Below are positions 18,228-26,255 of a stretch of DNA of 64,000 nt, piece by piece. Source of the stretch: Lutispora thermophila DSM 19022 (GTDB taxonomy: Bacteria > Bacillota > Clostridia > Lutisporales > Lutisporaceae); contig NZ_FQZS01000003.1 in the NCBI RefSeq assembly GCF_900142105.1, positions 249,720-313,719 of the forward strand, written 5' to 3'. The position numbers were made by a program, and so were the translations under genes. The notes under the pieces are model-generated. The model was not told the DNA's origin, did not search any database, and worked only from the letters and a program-made list of their open reading frames with translations. Each line of letters begins with the position of its first letter. Positions within the stretch are counted from its first letter, which is position 1.

Positions 18228-18570
18228 GTGTGGAAGATTTATTTTGACAATGTGGATGTAATTGAAAAGAATCTGAAGTATTTTATGGAAAGCAATAGTG
18301 ATATATGTGAGGCTTATGAAAACTATGGCAGACTAGTACATGAAAAGGGTGGCCCACTAGATGAAAAACACGATGGCTTATTAAGATAGTCTTGTCTATA
18401 GAATGCTAGTATGAATATGCATTAGAAACCCATATAAAGGAAGTTATTAAAAGTGGCTGTACTCCGGAAAAATAGAACATGCAATGATGCTTGTGATTCC
18501 AACCTGTGATTTCCCCAAAATTATGAAAGGATTGCTAATACTAAGGCATATTTTGGGGGAAGATATATAA
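18228..18570 (+). pseudogene. Carboxymuconolactone decarboxylase-like (AhpD-like) pseudogene
   Basis: GTG at 18228 has AAGGTGGAG upstream. The first frame gives an intact N-terminal part ending EKGGPLDEKHDGLL, but then meets a stop. If one A is restored near 18385, the reading continues KIVLSIEC-stop-YEYALETHIKEVIKSGCTPEK. If another A is restored in the A-run near 18474, it continues IEHAMMLVIPTCDFPKIMKGLLILRHILGE to TAA at 18570. The whole is one CMD domain of about 113 residues with two single-base deletions and one in-frame stop. CMD proteins are small peroxidase or decarboxylase-like enzymes. The decay looks recent because the codon pattern is intact. Confidence 0.82.
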
Positions 18571-18604
18571 TAGCATAGTATTAAAATAGGGAGGAGTATA
18601 GCCG

Positions 18605-18886
18605 ATGTATGGGAGCATTCTGGAAAGAAGAATCGTAGATTATGATGGCCACAGCATGGTTCTTGAAATTGCAGACTCTGAATATAACACCATATATGAC
18701 GGATACAGCGATGATATAGCCATGGAGATAGTAAATAATTACTTGCAGTACAGAAGTGATGACGGAAGACCGTCAAATGTCCGCATACAACATGATGATG
18801 TCAATAATATAGTGAGGATTTATGCTGATATTGACTATTTAGATAACGACCATACAACATATCGGGGGCATTGGGAGTTAAGATAA
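18605..18886 (+). CDS. Small acidic protein of unknown function
   Basis: 93 residues with GGGAGG about 9 bases upstream of ATG and a terminator 20 bases after the stop, so it looks like a real single-gene unit. The sequence is rich in Asp and Tyr (for example DSEYNTIYDGYSDD and ADIDYLDNDHTTY) and has no membrane segment, Cys motif or helix-turn-helix that I recognise. It lies directly after the CMD pseudogene. No family could be assigned. Confidence 0.65.
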   Translation: MYGSILERRIVDYDGHSMVLEIADSEYNTIYDGYSDDIAMEIVNNYLQYRSDDGRPSNVRIQHDDVNNIVRIYADIDYLDNDHTTYRGHWELR

Positions 18887-18905
18887 ATATTGTTCTACAA
18901 GTATT

Positions 18906-18956
18906 GAACCTTCTACTTTCATATAAAGAGGTAGAAGGTTCTGATTTTTTATTTTT
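18906..18956 (+). terminator. Rho-independent terminator
   Basis: GAACCTTCTAC at 18906-18916 pairs perfectly with GTAGAAGGTTC at 18931-18941 and a T-rich tail follows. Confidence 0.88.
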
Positions 18957-18988
18957 AAATTAGTACTGTCAAAACTCAATAGTCTTTT

Positions 18989-19219
18989 TGGCATCGATTA
19001 TGAGACTCATATATTTCAAATTGATTCCATTGTTATATTACTTATATACTTATCAAAGCTGTTTCATGCAATGTCAGGTGAAGCATAATTGCAGCATTTT
19101 CTTATTTTGGTTCTATTATTTCTATTGCCAACCAAGAAATGGTATGGGGTATATGGATTTTTATTTATGGCGTATTGTTTGCCATAATATACACTTTTTG
19201 CTAAAAGCCTTTCTTATCT
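18989..19219 (+). other. Stretch with remnants of a membrane-protein gene
   Basis: No intact gene on either strand has a ribosome site. From about 19092 one plus-strand frame reads SIIAAFSYFGSIISIANQE and then MVWGIWIFIYGVLFAIIYT before a stop near 19203, which looks like the C-terminal end of a small membrane protein. The upstream part is in other frames with stops. It is best seen as a decayed gene. Confidence 0.35.
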
Positions 19220-19465
19220 TTATTTCAGTTTGCTTTTTAAAGCTTGCAGCTGATTTTCCAAATCAGAGATTTGACGCCTAATTTCTTCCTGATTTTCTTT
19301 ACTTGCCTTTTGAGCTGCTTTAGTCACAAATAGGGAACCAAGAGCAGTGAAAAGATTGCCTAACACATTATTATCATCTTCACTTAATTCGTCTCCAACA
19401 CATATGGTTATTAAAACAGCTATTATTATAAAAAGATTGGAATTAATAAAAGAAGAATTTGACAT
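19220..19465 (-). CDS. Small membrane-anchored coiled-coil protein
   Basis: 81 residues on the minus strand, with AGGGGGG about 8-10 bases before the ATG. Residues about 9-24 (LFIIIAVLITICVG) form one membrane segment, followed by an acidic linker DELSEDDNN and a second weakly hydrophobic part. Residues 50-81 form a charged coiled coil EEIRRQISDLENQLQALKSK. I do not recognise a named family. The composition and ribosome site support a real gene over the overlapping plus-strand frame. Confidence 0.7.
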   Translation of the reverse strand: MSNSSFINSNLFIIIAVLITICVGDELSEDDNNVLGNLFTALGSLFVTKAAQKASKENQEEIRRQISDLENQLQALKSKLK

Positions 19466-19709
19466 AGCCTGGCCCCCCTATCTTCAATAATATATTATGG
19501 ATATAAATGTGATTTGTTACATGGCATAATTGTAAAATATTCTCACCATATGATATTATACATTTTAGAAGGCTAATTTAATTATGACATAATAGGTTGA
19601 GGTATTGATGCTATAAAAGCTATATATGAGGACTCATCATTTTACTGGGTTAGAATTAAAAATCTATGATCAACTGTAGAATATGACTACTGTAGTTGGA
19701 GGATAGGTA
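19466..19709. other. Non-coding stretch with one short coding-like scrap
   Basis: Bases from about 19601 to the stop near 19671 read GIDAIKAIYEDSSFYWVRIK in one plus frame, without a start or ribosome site. It looks like the C-terminal remnant of a lost gene. No promoter hexamer pair stood out. Confidence 0.3.
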
Positions 19710-20615
19710 ATGGAAAGCAAAAATAAAGGATTATTAGCATATATATTGGTATGTATTCTTTGGGGTTCTACATATATTGCAATAAGGATAGGAGTTCGTA
19801 GTTTTCCTCCGTTTCTTTTCGGGGGCATAAGATTTTTAGTAGCAGGTTCATTGATATTATTATACGGGCACATAAAAAAACTGAAATTTCCTAATGACAA
19901 AAAGGATTATATTAAAATTTCCATAGCAGGTTTGCTTATGCTTGGATTAAGCAACAGCCTCATTCTAATTGCTGAAATGAGGATAAATTCAAGCACAGCG
20001 GCACTTCTTGTAGCCATAACACCTATATTTATGGCTATTATTGAGCTATTTATCCCGGGAGGGAGCAGAATAAGCTTGTTTGGTTGGATGGGAATGCTTA
20101 TTGGTTTTGCGGGGGTTGGGGTGTTGTCTTTAGGAGGAGAAGGTTTCGATACAGATATTGCAGGAATTATGCTTGTAATTCTTGCTGCCCTTGCTTGGGC
20201 TTGCGGTTCAATACATTCAAAAAGAACTGTTGTTGGTGGATCTATTATAATACATATCGGTGTTCAGATGTTGGCCGGTGGTATGGCCCAGACCATCATG
20301 GGCATCATTACTGGTGAGCTATCCAGATTACATCCTGAATTTACAGGAATTTTGGCTTTGATTTATCTTGTGATATTTGGGTCTCTGATAGGTTATACAT
20401 CTTATATCTATCTAATAAGTGTTTGGCCTATTTCTAAGGCTGGAACCTATGCCTATATAAATCCAATAGTGGCTATGATACTTGGCTGGTTGATTCTTAA
20501 AGAGCCTGTAACATTGAGAATGATTGTTTCTACAGTTTTAGTGTTGGCTGGAGTAGTAATAGTCCAGAAATCTAAGGTAGTGCAGAAGAAAGCAGAAGAA
20601 GTAATATGTCAATAA
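19710..20615 (+). CDS. EamA/DMT-family transporter
   Basis: 301 residues with ten hydrophobic segments in two EamA repeats. The opening LLAYILVCILWGSTYIAIRIG, the loop NSSTAALLVAITPIFMAI and the second-repeat end AGTYAYINPIVAMILGWLILKEPVTL are classical for the RhaT/YdcZ-like drug/metabolite transporters. GGAGGATAGGT is upstream of ATG. It is more similar to the classic EamA pattern than the paralogue at 3955 and is probably an unrelated exporter. Neighbouring fragments suggest it sits in an unstable accessory stretch. Confidence 0.92.
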   Translation: MESKNKGLLAYILVCILWGSTYIAIRIGVRSFPPFLFGGIRFLVAGSLILLYGHIKKLKFPNDKKDYIKISIAGLLMLGLSNSLILIAEMRINSSTAALLVAITPIFMAIIELFIPGGSRISLFGWMGMLIGFAGVGVLSLGGEGFDTDIAGIMLVILAALAWACGSIHSKRTVVGGSIIIHIGVQMLAGGMAQTIMGIITGELSRLHPEFTGILALIYLVIFGSLIGYTSYIYLISVWPISKAGTYAYINPIVAMILGWLILKEPVTLRMIVSTVLVLAGVVIVQKSKVVQKKAEEVICQ

Positions 20616-20685
20616 CCAATTTATGATGATAATCTTTGTTGGAAACCAAGAAAAATCCAGAGACTCTTATTAAGAGGCTTTGAAC

Positions 20686-20850
20686 ATGGGGGCATTTATG
20701 GATGCGACCGGAATAGTAGAATTCAAATTGGCTGACAATATACTTTTAGGAATTATGCTCAGTGAGGGAATAAAGACCATGATGGGTATAAAGGCAATAA
20801 AGCATTGGGAAGCAGGAGATACTCCAAGATGCCAGATAAAATATTTATGA
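20686..20850 (+). CDS. Possible 54-residue ORF or gene remnant
   Basis: ATG is preceded by AGAGG at about 8 bases. The product begins MGAFMDATGIVEFKLADNI and ends TPRCQIKYL. The residue use looks protein-like rather than random, but I recognise no family and the frame is short. It ends 16 bases before the next gene, which may mean it is the tail of a decayed gene once cotranscribed with it. Confidence 0.3.
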   Translation: MGAFMDATGIVEFKLADNILLGIMLSEGIKTMMGIKAIKHWEAGDTPRCQIKYL

Positions 20851-20866
20851 GACTAGGGGGAGTTAT

Positions 20867-21568
20867 ATGAGATATTTTCCTATAGTATTTATAGTTTTTT
20901 TCATTCTTTTCTTGATTGAAGTCATAACAACCATCAAAAAAAGGTCAGAGGCAGGAGAAATGCTTATATATGCAACATATGAAAGCAGAGCATCAGAACC
21001 ATTTAATCTAATAGGTGGTTTTATTATTGTATTATTATATTTATGGATTTTATATAAGCAATTAAAGAGAGTAGTACCTTTACTTTATCCTCAATACTTG
21101 GATAAGTGGTATCAAATATTTAATCGTGAGCTTTTAGAGAGGATAAGGGAAGGCTTTGTGGAAAAAGGAATGTTGTATGAATCACAAATTATTGCACAAT
21201 TCAGCGGTTTTATGTATTTGATGTTATTCATTTCCTGGATAATCATAACTTTTATCTATGCCTATGATTACTTTGGGAAAAAGGGGATTTGTGATAAGGC
21301 AATTTTTTTAGGCAGATCATCATTATATAGCTGGAATAAAATTAGCTGTTATGAATGGGGAGAACATTACTATAAAGGGAATAAGGGTTTAAAAAAACTA
21401 CATATATCCATAAAAAATGGTAAAGTAAGCAGAATGTTAACAGGCAAGGATGAAATGAAAGTAAATTTGGCTGTCAGAATAGAAGATTACGAAAAGGCTG
21501 ATAGTATTTTACAAGAAAGAATAACAAAATGTGAAGAAGCTGTTAATGATAAAGCAGGAGCAATATAA
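20867..21568 (+). CDS. Membrane protein with DUF5673-like C-terminal domain
   Basis: 233 residues. Hydrophobic segments are at about 3-19, 46-64 and 115-135. The C-terminal 95 residues run from GRSSLYSWNKISCYEWGE through KKLHISIKNGKVSRMLTGK to a helix with RIEDYEKADSILQERI, the layout of DUF5673/YcxB-like cytoplasmic domains. Function is unknown. GGGGGAGTT lies before ATG. The AraC-like regulator gene follows after about 40 bases. Confidence 0.7.
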   Translation: MRYFPIVFIVFFILFLIEVITTIKKRSEAGEMLIYATYESRASEPFNLIGGFIIVLLYLWILYKQLKRVVPLLYPQYLDKWYQIFNRELLERIREGFVEKGMLYESQIIAQFSGFMYLMLFISWIIITFIYAYDYFGKKGICDKAIFLGRSSLYSWNKISCYEWGEHYYKGNKGLKKLHISIKNGKVSRMLTGKDEMKVNLAVRIEDYEKADSILQERITKCEEAVNDKAGAI

Positions 21569-21611
21569 AATATAGTGAAAGCATATAAGAGGATAAAAGC
21601 AGGTGAATAGC

Positions 21612-22469
21612 ATGATAGATGTTGATTTCTGTATCAATTCTGATAAGGCTATCATAACTGAATATAAAAATCACTGTTATTTTATGCCGCATATTCTCTT
21701 AAGAAAATATATATCCCATTACACTATAACTTATTCATATAGCCTAAATGGAAGCACAAATAATGAGCCATCTGATGAACTTACGATTATACCTGACGGA
21801 AGCGGATGTATTATATTTGAATTTGATGGAAGAGAATTAGATGGAATATGCTGGGGGCCAACATCAAAGCTTGTGAGAGTAAAGCAGGTTGATTCAAGCC
21901 ATGATGAAAGAATGTTCTTCATTGAATTTTTACCTGGTGGATTGCATGCCTTGACAGGTATTCATCAAAAGGAACTAAAAGATATGCAATGTCCTTTTTA
22001 TGACATTGATAGCAAGCTTTCAAAATCTTTGAGAAATGCCATTGAGTTTTCAAAAACCGCAGATGAACTTGTTTTTAAGGTAGATAGTATTTTGATTCAG
22101 GCAATGGAGGGAAACAGAAAAAATCTTAGATATATTTTATCTGTCATAGACAAAATCAAGCATACAGGTGGAACAATTCCCATAAAAAAGCTTGCAGAAA
22201 GTGAGTATATCAGTGAAAGACAGTTAAATAGGGTATTTGAAGAAACTATTGGGTTAAGTCCTAAGATGTTTTCCAGGCTGGTCAGGATAAATAAAGCAAT
22301 AAAAACATATAAGGATTGTATCATGTCAAATTTTACTTATATTGCATATGAATCTGGTTTTTTTGATCAATCTCATTTAATAAGGGAGTTTAATGAATTT
22401 TGTGGGACTACCCCAAGCAATTTCATAAAAAATATGTCTGTTTTTTACAATGAACCATTTAAATATTGA
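21612..22469 (+). CDS. AraC family transcriptional regulator
   Basis: ATG at 21612 is chosen because AGGTG ends 6 bases upstream; a GTG at 21603 is possible. The N-terminal 150 residues resemble the DUF6597 sensor region, with FMPHILLRKYISHYTITYSY and IIPDGSGCIIFEF. The C-terminal 100 residues are an AraC double helix-turn-helix: IPIKKLAESEYISERQLNRVF and then FTYIAYESGFFDQSHLIREF. The flavin reductase gene 47 bases downstream is the most likely target or operon partner. Confidence 0.9.
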   Translation: MIDVDFCINSDKAIITEYKNHCYFMPHILLRKYISHYTITYSYSLNGSTNNEPSDELTIIPDGSGCIIFEFDGRELDGICWGPTSKLVRVKQVDSSHDERMFFIEFLPGGLHALTGIHQKELKDMQCPFYDIDSKLSKSLRNAIEFSKTADELVFKVDSILIQAMEGNRKNLRYILSVIDKIKHTGGTIPIKKLAESEYISERQLNRVFEETIGLSPKMFSRLVRINKAIKTYKDCIMSNFTYIAYESGFFDQSHLIREFNEFCGTTPSNFIKNMSVFYNEPFKY

Positions 22470-22516
22470 GATATATTTAAGTCAGATAAACTTATTCAGT
22501 AAAGGGGAAGTGTAAC

Positions 22517-23170
22517 GTGAAGTATGAGTTTGAAAACAAAAAACCAGAAGCATTTGTTGCCAGCTGGGAGGGACAGTATGAGGTTTTTAATTGGGTCGAG
22601 TTTCTTACTGGCATACCTATGCCTATGTTTGTAATCACCACCTATAAAGAAAATGGATTGCCTAATGCCTGTTTGCACTCCTGGTCTTGTTTTTCAGGGG
22701 ATGGGGGAGGGCATTTTTGCATAATGTCTGGCATTCCTCTAAAATATGGGCATACCATCGAGAACATACTAAGAGATAAGGAGTTTTGCATCAATTTTCC
22801 CAACAAGGACATCTGGGAAAGCTGCCATAAAACAATTGAAAATAATATATATGAAATTGATGAGATAACGGAAAGCGGACTGACGGTGGAAAAAGCCATA
22901 TCCATTAATGCGCCTAGGATTAAAGAGTGCTTTTTAAATCTGGAATGTACTTTAGAATGGATTAAACCTTTATATGAAGGCAGCCAGTATGGTGTCATAT
23001 GTGGACGCATAAATCATATAGCTATGGATGAGGAATATTTTGATGAAAATAGAAAAGGTCGTTACGGCGAAAGCGGATATATTATGAATATACATTCTCC
23101 CATGAATCCTATAACAGGAGAAACATTGGAAAGCGGGTTAGGCTTTGTGAGATATGATAGTGTAAAATAA
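22517..23170 (+). CDS. Flavin reductase family protein
   Basis: 217 residues with a GTG start 7 bases after AAAGGGGAAG. The split-barrel flavin-binding fold is suggested by PMPMFVITTYKENGLPNACLHSW and by SGIPLKYGHTIENILRDKEFCINFP, and LECTLEWIKPLYEGSQYGVICGRI is the typical dimer/flavin strand region. Members reduce FMN or FAD with NAD(P)H or carry FMN in other redox roles. The C terminus keeps an SGLGFVRYD end seen in clostridial members. The preceding AraC gene suggests inducible expression. Confidence 0.87.
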   Translation: MKYEFENKKPEAFVASWEGQYEVFNWVEFLTGIPMPMFVITTYKENGLPNACLHSWSCFSGDGGGHFCIMSGIPLKYGHTIENILRDKEFCINFPNKDIWESCHKTIENNIYEIDEITESGLTVEKAISINAPRIKECFLNLECTLEWIKPLYEGSQYGVICGRINHIAMDEEYFDENRKGRYGESGYIMNIHSPMNPITGETLESGLGFVRYDSVK

Positions 23171-23445
23171 GAGATAATGTTCCCAAAGAAGGGAGAAAAT
23201 CATATGATTTGGTTATGAAAATGTCATTAGCTTAATGACACAGGTAGAAAAGAGTAAATCATTAAAAATATCTTTGAGAATCATGCACATAATGATAAGG
23301 TGATTATAATTTTATCCAGATGCTATAAGGATAAAAGCAATAGTTCAGTAAATTCCGATCAACAGAGCGCAACAACTGATAAAAACACTTTTGAGTAGGC
23401 AATGTCGATAGAACAAAAGGTTGATATTGTAAATAAGATAAACAG
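23171..23445. other. Gene-free stretch with short coding-like scraps
   Basis: One plus frame reads IIKNIFENHAHNDKVIIILS and continues to a stop near 23399 without a start codon or ribosome site, and a neighbouring frame reads YENVISLMTQVEKSKSLKIS. These could be the remains of one frameshifted gene. No regulatory motif was found. Confidence 0.3.
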
Positions 23446-23477
23446 GAGCAATAGAGTTTCAATCGTCTCTATTGCTC
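23446..23477. terminator. Hairpin between convergent transcripts
   Basis: GAGCAATAGAG at 23446-23456 pairs perfectly with CTCTATTGCTC at 23467-23477. On the minus strand it follows the ArsR-like stop codon closely. T-runs are weak on both sides. Confidence 0.65.
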
Positions 23478-24524
23478 TACTATTATTTTATAGGCTATAT
23501 CAAACAATTCTTTAAGATTCTTTTTGTTTGTAGTGTAATAATATCTATTTTTTATACTAGGCTCAAAATTAAGTATGCCGAGATTTAAAAGTAGATTTAA
23601 ATGGTAGGATAGAGTTGCTGTTGATAGATTAAAATGTTTAGCCAGCTCCCTGTTATACCAGGGACGTTTGCTGGTCATACTGATAATTTCCAGCCTGGTT
23701 TCATCAGAGAGTGCTTTGAACAAATTTATACATTGCTCTTGATTTAATTTATGATTAAATTTGTGTTCGATGGAATGACCAAACAGTATTATGAAAGTAT
23801 CGTCAACATAATAATGAAAAAGACCTAAATCTATGTAAAAGCTTTCAATCATCCTTAATTTTTTTTCTTTAGTTATAAATTCAGTATAATCTGCTAATCC
23901 TATGGTGTTTAAAAACTCGATAGGATCATTTTGAAATAATTTATTGTGCTTTTCACATTTACTCTCCATAAATGTATATACTTCTTCCTCAAAGGGTTGG
24001 TAATATAAATTATAAAAGATTTCGTATACTTCTATAACCTTATTTTTATATTCCTCAGGATGATTCTTAATTTGCATAAAAAGTAAAGCTTTCTCTTCAT
24101 CATATGTATCCATTAGAGCATTTTTTATTAATACATCTTCACTGTCGAAAGGCAACTCTAAATCGAATCGATTGTATATAAGCTCAACTAACTCGTTTGG
24201 TTCTAAGGATTTTATATAATCTATTAGCATCAAAGGTTCTTTAAAACCTTTTTCAAGTATTACTTCAATGGAAGCATCTATCATTTCTATAGTAATGTTA
24301 GCGATAAATATTAAATCATTTCTGTATATGGGAGATATATTGTCATCAACATATTTAAGCCAATTTTTTACTCTTTTGCTTGGGGCAAAATCTAATATAT
24401 CTCTAGACAGATTTTCCCGAAGTATATTTTTATCCCAATTGATTTTATGATATCTATTGATTGTATATTTGAACATAGATTCCACAAATTCAATAGCTCT
24501 ATTATGTTCAATTTTATAATCCAT
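23469..24524 (-). CDS. ArsR-like winged-helix regulator with long N-terminal domain
   Basis: The ATG at 24524 is preferred over 24560 because AAAGGAG is 8 bases upstream. The 351-residue product is far longer than a typical ArsR (about 100). The last 90 residues are the winged helix: LFKALSDETRLEIISMTSKRPWYNRELAKHFNLSTATLSYHLNLL. The first 250 residues are acidic, helical and unassigned; they resemble the DUF5937-like sensory extension of some Bacillota regulators. It is divergent from the S41-like lipoprotein gene and close to the opp operon, so either could be its target. Confidence 0.82.
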   Translation of the reverse strand: MDYKIEHNRAIEFVESMFKYTINRYHKINWDKNILRENLSRDILDFAPSKRVKNWLKYVDDNISPIYRNDLIFIANITIEMIDASIEVILEKGFKEPLMLIDYIKSLEPNELVELIYNRFDLELPFDSEDVLIKNALMDTYDEEKALLFMQIKNHPEEYKNKVIEVYEIFYNLYYQPFEEEVYTFMESKCEKHNKLFQNDPIEFLNTIGLADYTEFITKEKKLRMIESFYIDLGLFHYYVDDTFIILFGHSIEHKFNHKLNQEQCINLFKALSDETRLEIISMTSKRPWYNRELAKHFNLSTATLSYHLNLLLNLGILNFEPSIKNRYYYTTNKKNLKELFDIAYKIIVEQ

Positions 24525-24622
24525 CTGTTCATCTCCTTTCGATTTATTAAATAATATCACAACGTATTCTAAAAAGAAAGAAAAAATATAATAGAAAAAT
24601 TTCTAATAATATAAGAAAAATA

Positions 24623-24651
24623 TTGAACATAAATAAAATTTAATATATATT
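24623..24651 (+). promoter_or_regulatory. Candidate promoter of the S41 protein gene
   Basis: TTGAAC at 24623-24628 and TATATT at 24646-24651 are 17 bases apart. A TATAAT at 24651-24656 overlaps, so the exact -10 is uncertain. Confidence 0.5.
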
Positions 24652-24729
24652 ATAATCAGACAATAGATTAAAACTATAGTTTGCTCTTGTATCATTCAAT
24701 ATTTATATAATTGATGAAGGGGGATGTTT

Positions 24730-25959
24730 ATGGTTAGAAAGAGATTTATGGGTATTAGCGCTGTATTATTGATAACTGTTTTTATTTTAATGGCCTGCAC
24801 TGATGAAGAGACTGCTATTGCTGCAGAGGATGCTGCAACTTACGGAATAATAGAAACCCATATGTCTACAGAAGAAAAGTTAGAGGATTTTTATTATATG
24901 TATAAGCTTTTAGAGGATAACTATCCCTTTTTCAATGTTAATAAAAGGCTATATAACGTAGATTGGTTAAAGAATAAGAAGAAATATGAGAAAATGATTA
25001 AAATCACAAAAAATGATGCTGAATTTTTTGTGGCTATAGACAAGATTTTAAACGATTTAAACAATCCTCATACCCATGTCTTTAATGGCAATGTATATAG
25101 AAGCTATTATAAACATTTTTATCCTGATGAACACCCGGTGTTAAATTACGAAAAATCAATGAAACGCTATGGTTTTGATGGGAATGTTGAGAATATAGGC
25201 TTAGATTCGGATTTTGATTTTTTGGCTACAAATGATGAAGTATTGAAAACAGCCATATTGATTGAGAATAAAGTGGCTTATATGAAGATAGATTCTATGT
25301 CTTATAACCATATAAAAGAAGATTATGCAAAAGTAGAGAAATTTCTAAAAGAAGTGAAAGATTATGAAAAGCTGATTATTGATATTCGAGGCAATACGGG
25401 AGGCTTTGATGATTATTGGAAGAATATTGTAGGTTTTTTAATAGATGATACATTGAAAGCCGAATACTATTGCTTTTATAGAGGGAATTACAGAGATAAA
25501 TATGATTTATACAAAGTTCCTTTAAGTAAACCCATTAGAAAATTAGATGAAGAAGCACTGAGAAAGTTCCCATCTGAAGTAAAGGAAGATTATGATTATT
25601 ACACTAAGAATTTAGTTATAGTCAAGCCTTGGAATATACTTGATTTCAAGGGCAAGGTTTACTTGTTGGTAGATAGATATGTGTTTTCATCAGCAGAGAA
25701 GTTTGCTTCGTTTGCAAAAGATTCCGGGTTTGCCATATTGATAGGAGAGCCTACCGGAGGAGACAGAGTTTTTGCAGAGATACCTTTTGCTTATTTGCCA
25801 AACAGCGGTCTTGTTATTAGGTTCAGTGCTGAACTGGGTATAAACAATGATGGCACCATCAATATGGAAACCAAGACAACACCACATATTCGCGTAGATG
25901 CTACTCCAAATGAAGACTTTACTAAAGATGCGTGTATTCAAGCGGCAATAAAAGATTAA
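24730..25959 (+). CDS. S41-family peptidase-like lipoprotein
   Basis: ATG at 24730 is about 6 bases after GGGGG; ATG at 24724 is too close. The N terminus is a lipoprotein signal with lipobox LMAC. Residues 160-400 match the tail-specific protease fold: IENKVAYMKIDSM, LIIDIRGNTGGFDDYW and VYLLVDRYVFSSAEKFASF, where Ser320 or Ser321 is the expected nucleophile. The loop after the next strand reads EPTGGDRVF where many S41 enzymes have Gly-Lys, so the usual Lys general base is not evident. No PDZ domain is seen. It may be a divergent protease of the cell surface or a peptide-binding relative. Confidence 0.8.
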   Translation: MVRKRFMGISAVLLITVFILMACTDEETAIAAEDAATYGIIETHMSTEEKLEDFYYMYKLLEDNYPFFNVNKRLYNVDWLKNKKKYEKMIKITKNDAEFFVAIDKILNDLNNPHTHVFNGNVYRSYYKHFYPDEHPVLNYEKSMKRYGFDGNVENIGLDSDFDFLATNDEVLKTAILIENKVAYMKIDSMSYNHIKEDYAKVEKFLKEVKDYEKLIIDIRGNTGGFDDYWKNIVGFLIDDTLKAEYYCFYRGNYRDKYDLYKVPLSKPIRKLDEEALRKFPSEVKEDYDYYTKNLVIVKPWNILDFKGKVYLLVDRYVFSSAEKFASFAKDSGFAILIGEPTGGDRVFAEIPFAYLPNSGLVIRFSAELGINNDGTINMETKTTPHIRVDATPNEDFTKDACIQAAIKD

Positions 25960-26017
25960 ATGCTGTATTACTGAAATACTAATGTGATGTAATGGGTAAT
26001 CAGTATGTTAGAAAATA

Positions 26018-26046
26018 TTGACACAAGTTAGAAAAAATTCTATAAT
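26018..26046 (+). promoter_or_regulatory. Sigma-A promoter of the opp operon
   Basis: TTGACA at 26018-26023 and TATAAT at 26041-26046 are separated by 17 bases. Two direct copies of GTTAGAAAA, at 26008-26016 and 26027-26035, sit just before and just after the -35 box and could be a regulator site. Confidence 0.85.
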
Positions 26047-26072
26047 TGAATAAATATTTAGACTATTAACTA

Positions 26073-26207
26073 AATTAACCTATTGTGTTAGTTTTACTTT
26101 GCCAAAAATCTATGAATAAAATTCCAATATAGCGTTAGTACAGGTTTGATAAAGCAAAAAGAACTTATATTGCTCAAAATTCAATGGCTTGGCGCAATAG
26201 GTTAATT
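26073..26207 (+). promoter_or_regulatory. Long leader of oppA closed by a 13-bp inverted repeat
   Basis: AATTAACCTATTG at 26073-26085 is the exact reverse complement of CAATAGGTTAATT at 26195-26207. The arms enclose about 110 bases and lie between promoter and ribosome site, so they would fold in the 5' leader RNA. No known riboswitch core was recognised inside. Confidence 0.5.
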
Positions 26208-26255
26208 CATGGTTATAGTTGATATGTTAAAAATAGAAAAGCAGGGGGTATTTTG

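Noticed and set aside
18988-19281. Plus-strand frame of 97 codons rich in Phe, Tyr and Cys
   Set aside because: It overlaps the better supported minus-strand coiled-coil gene and has no ribosome site; another frame in the same stretch looks more coding-like.
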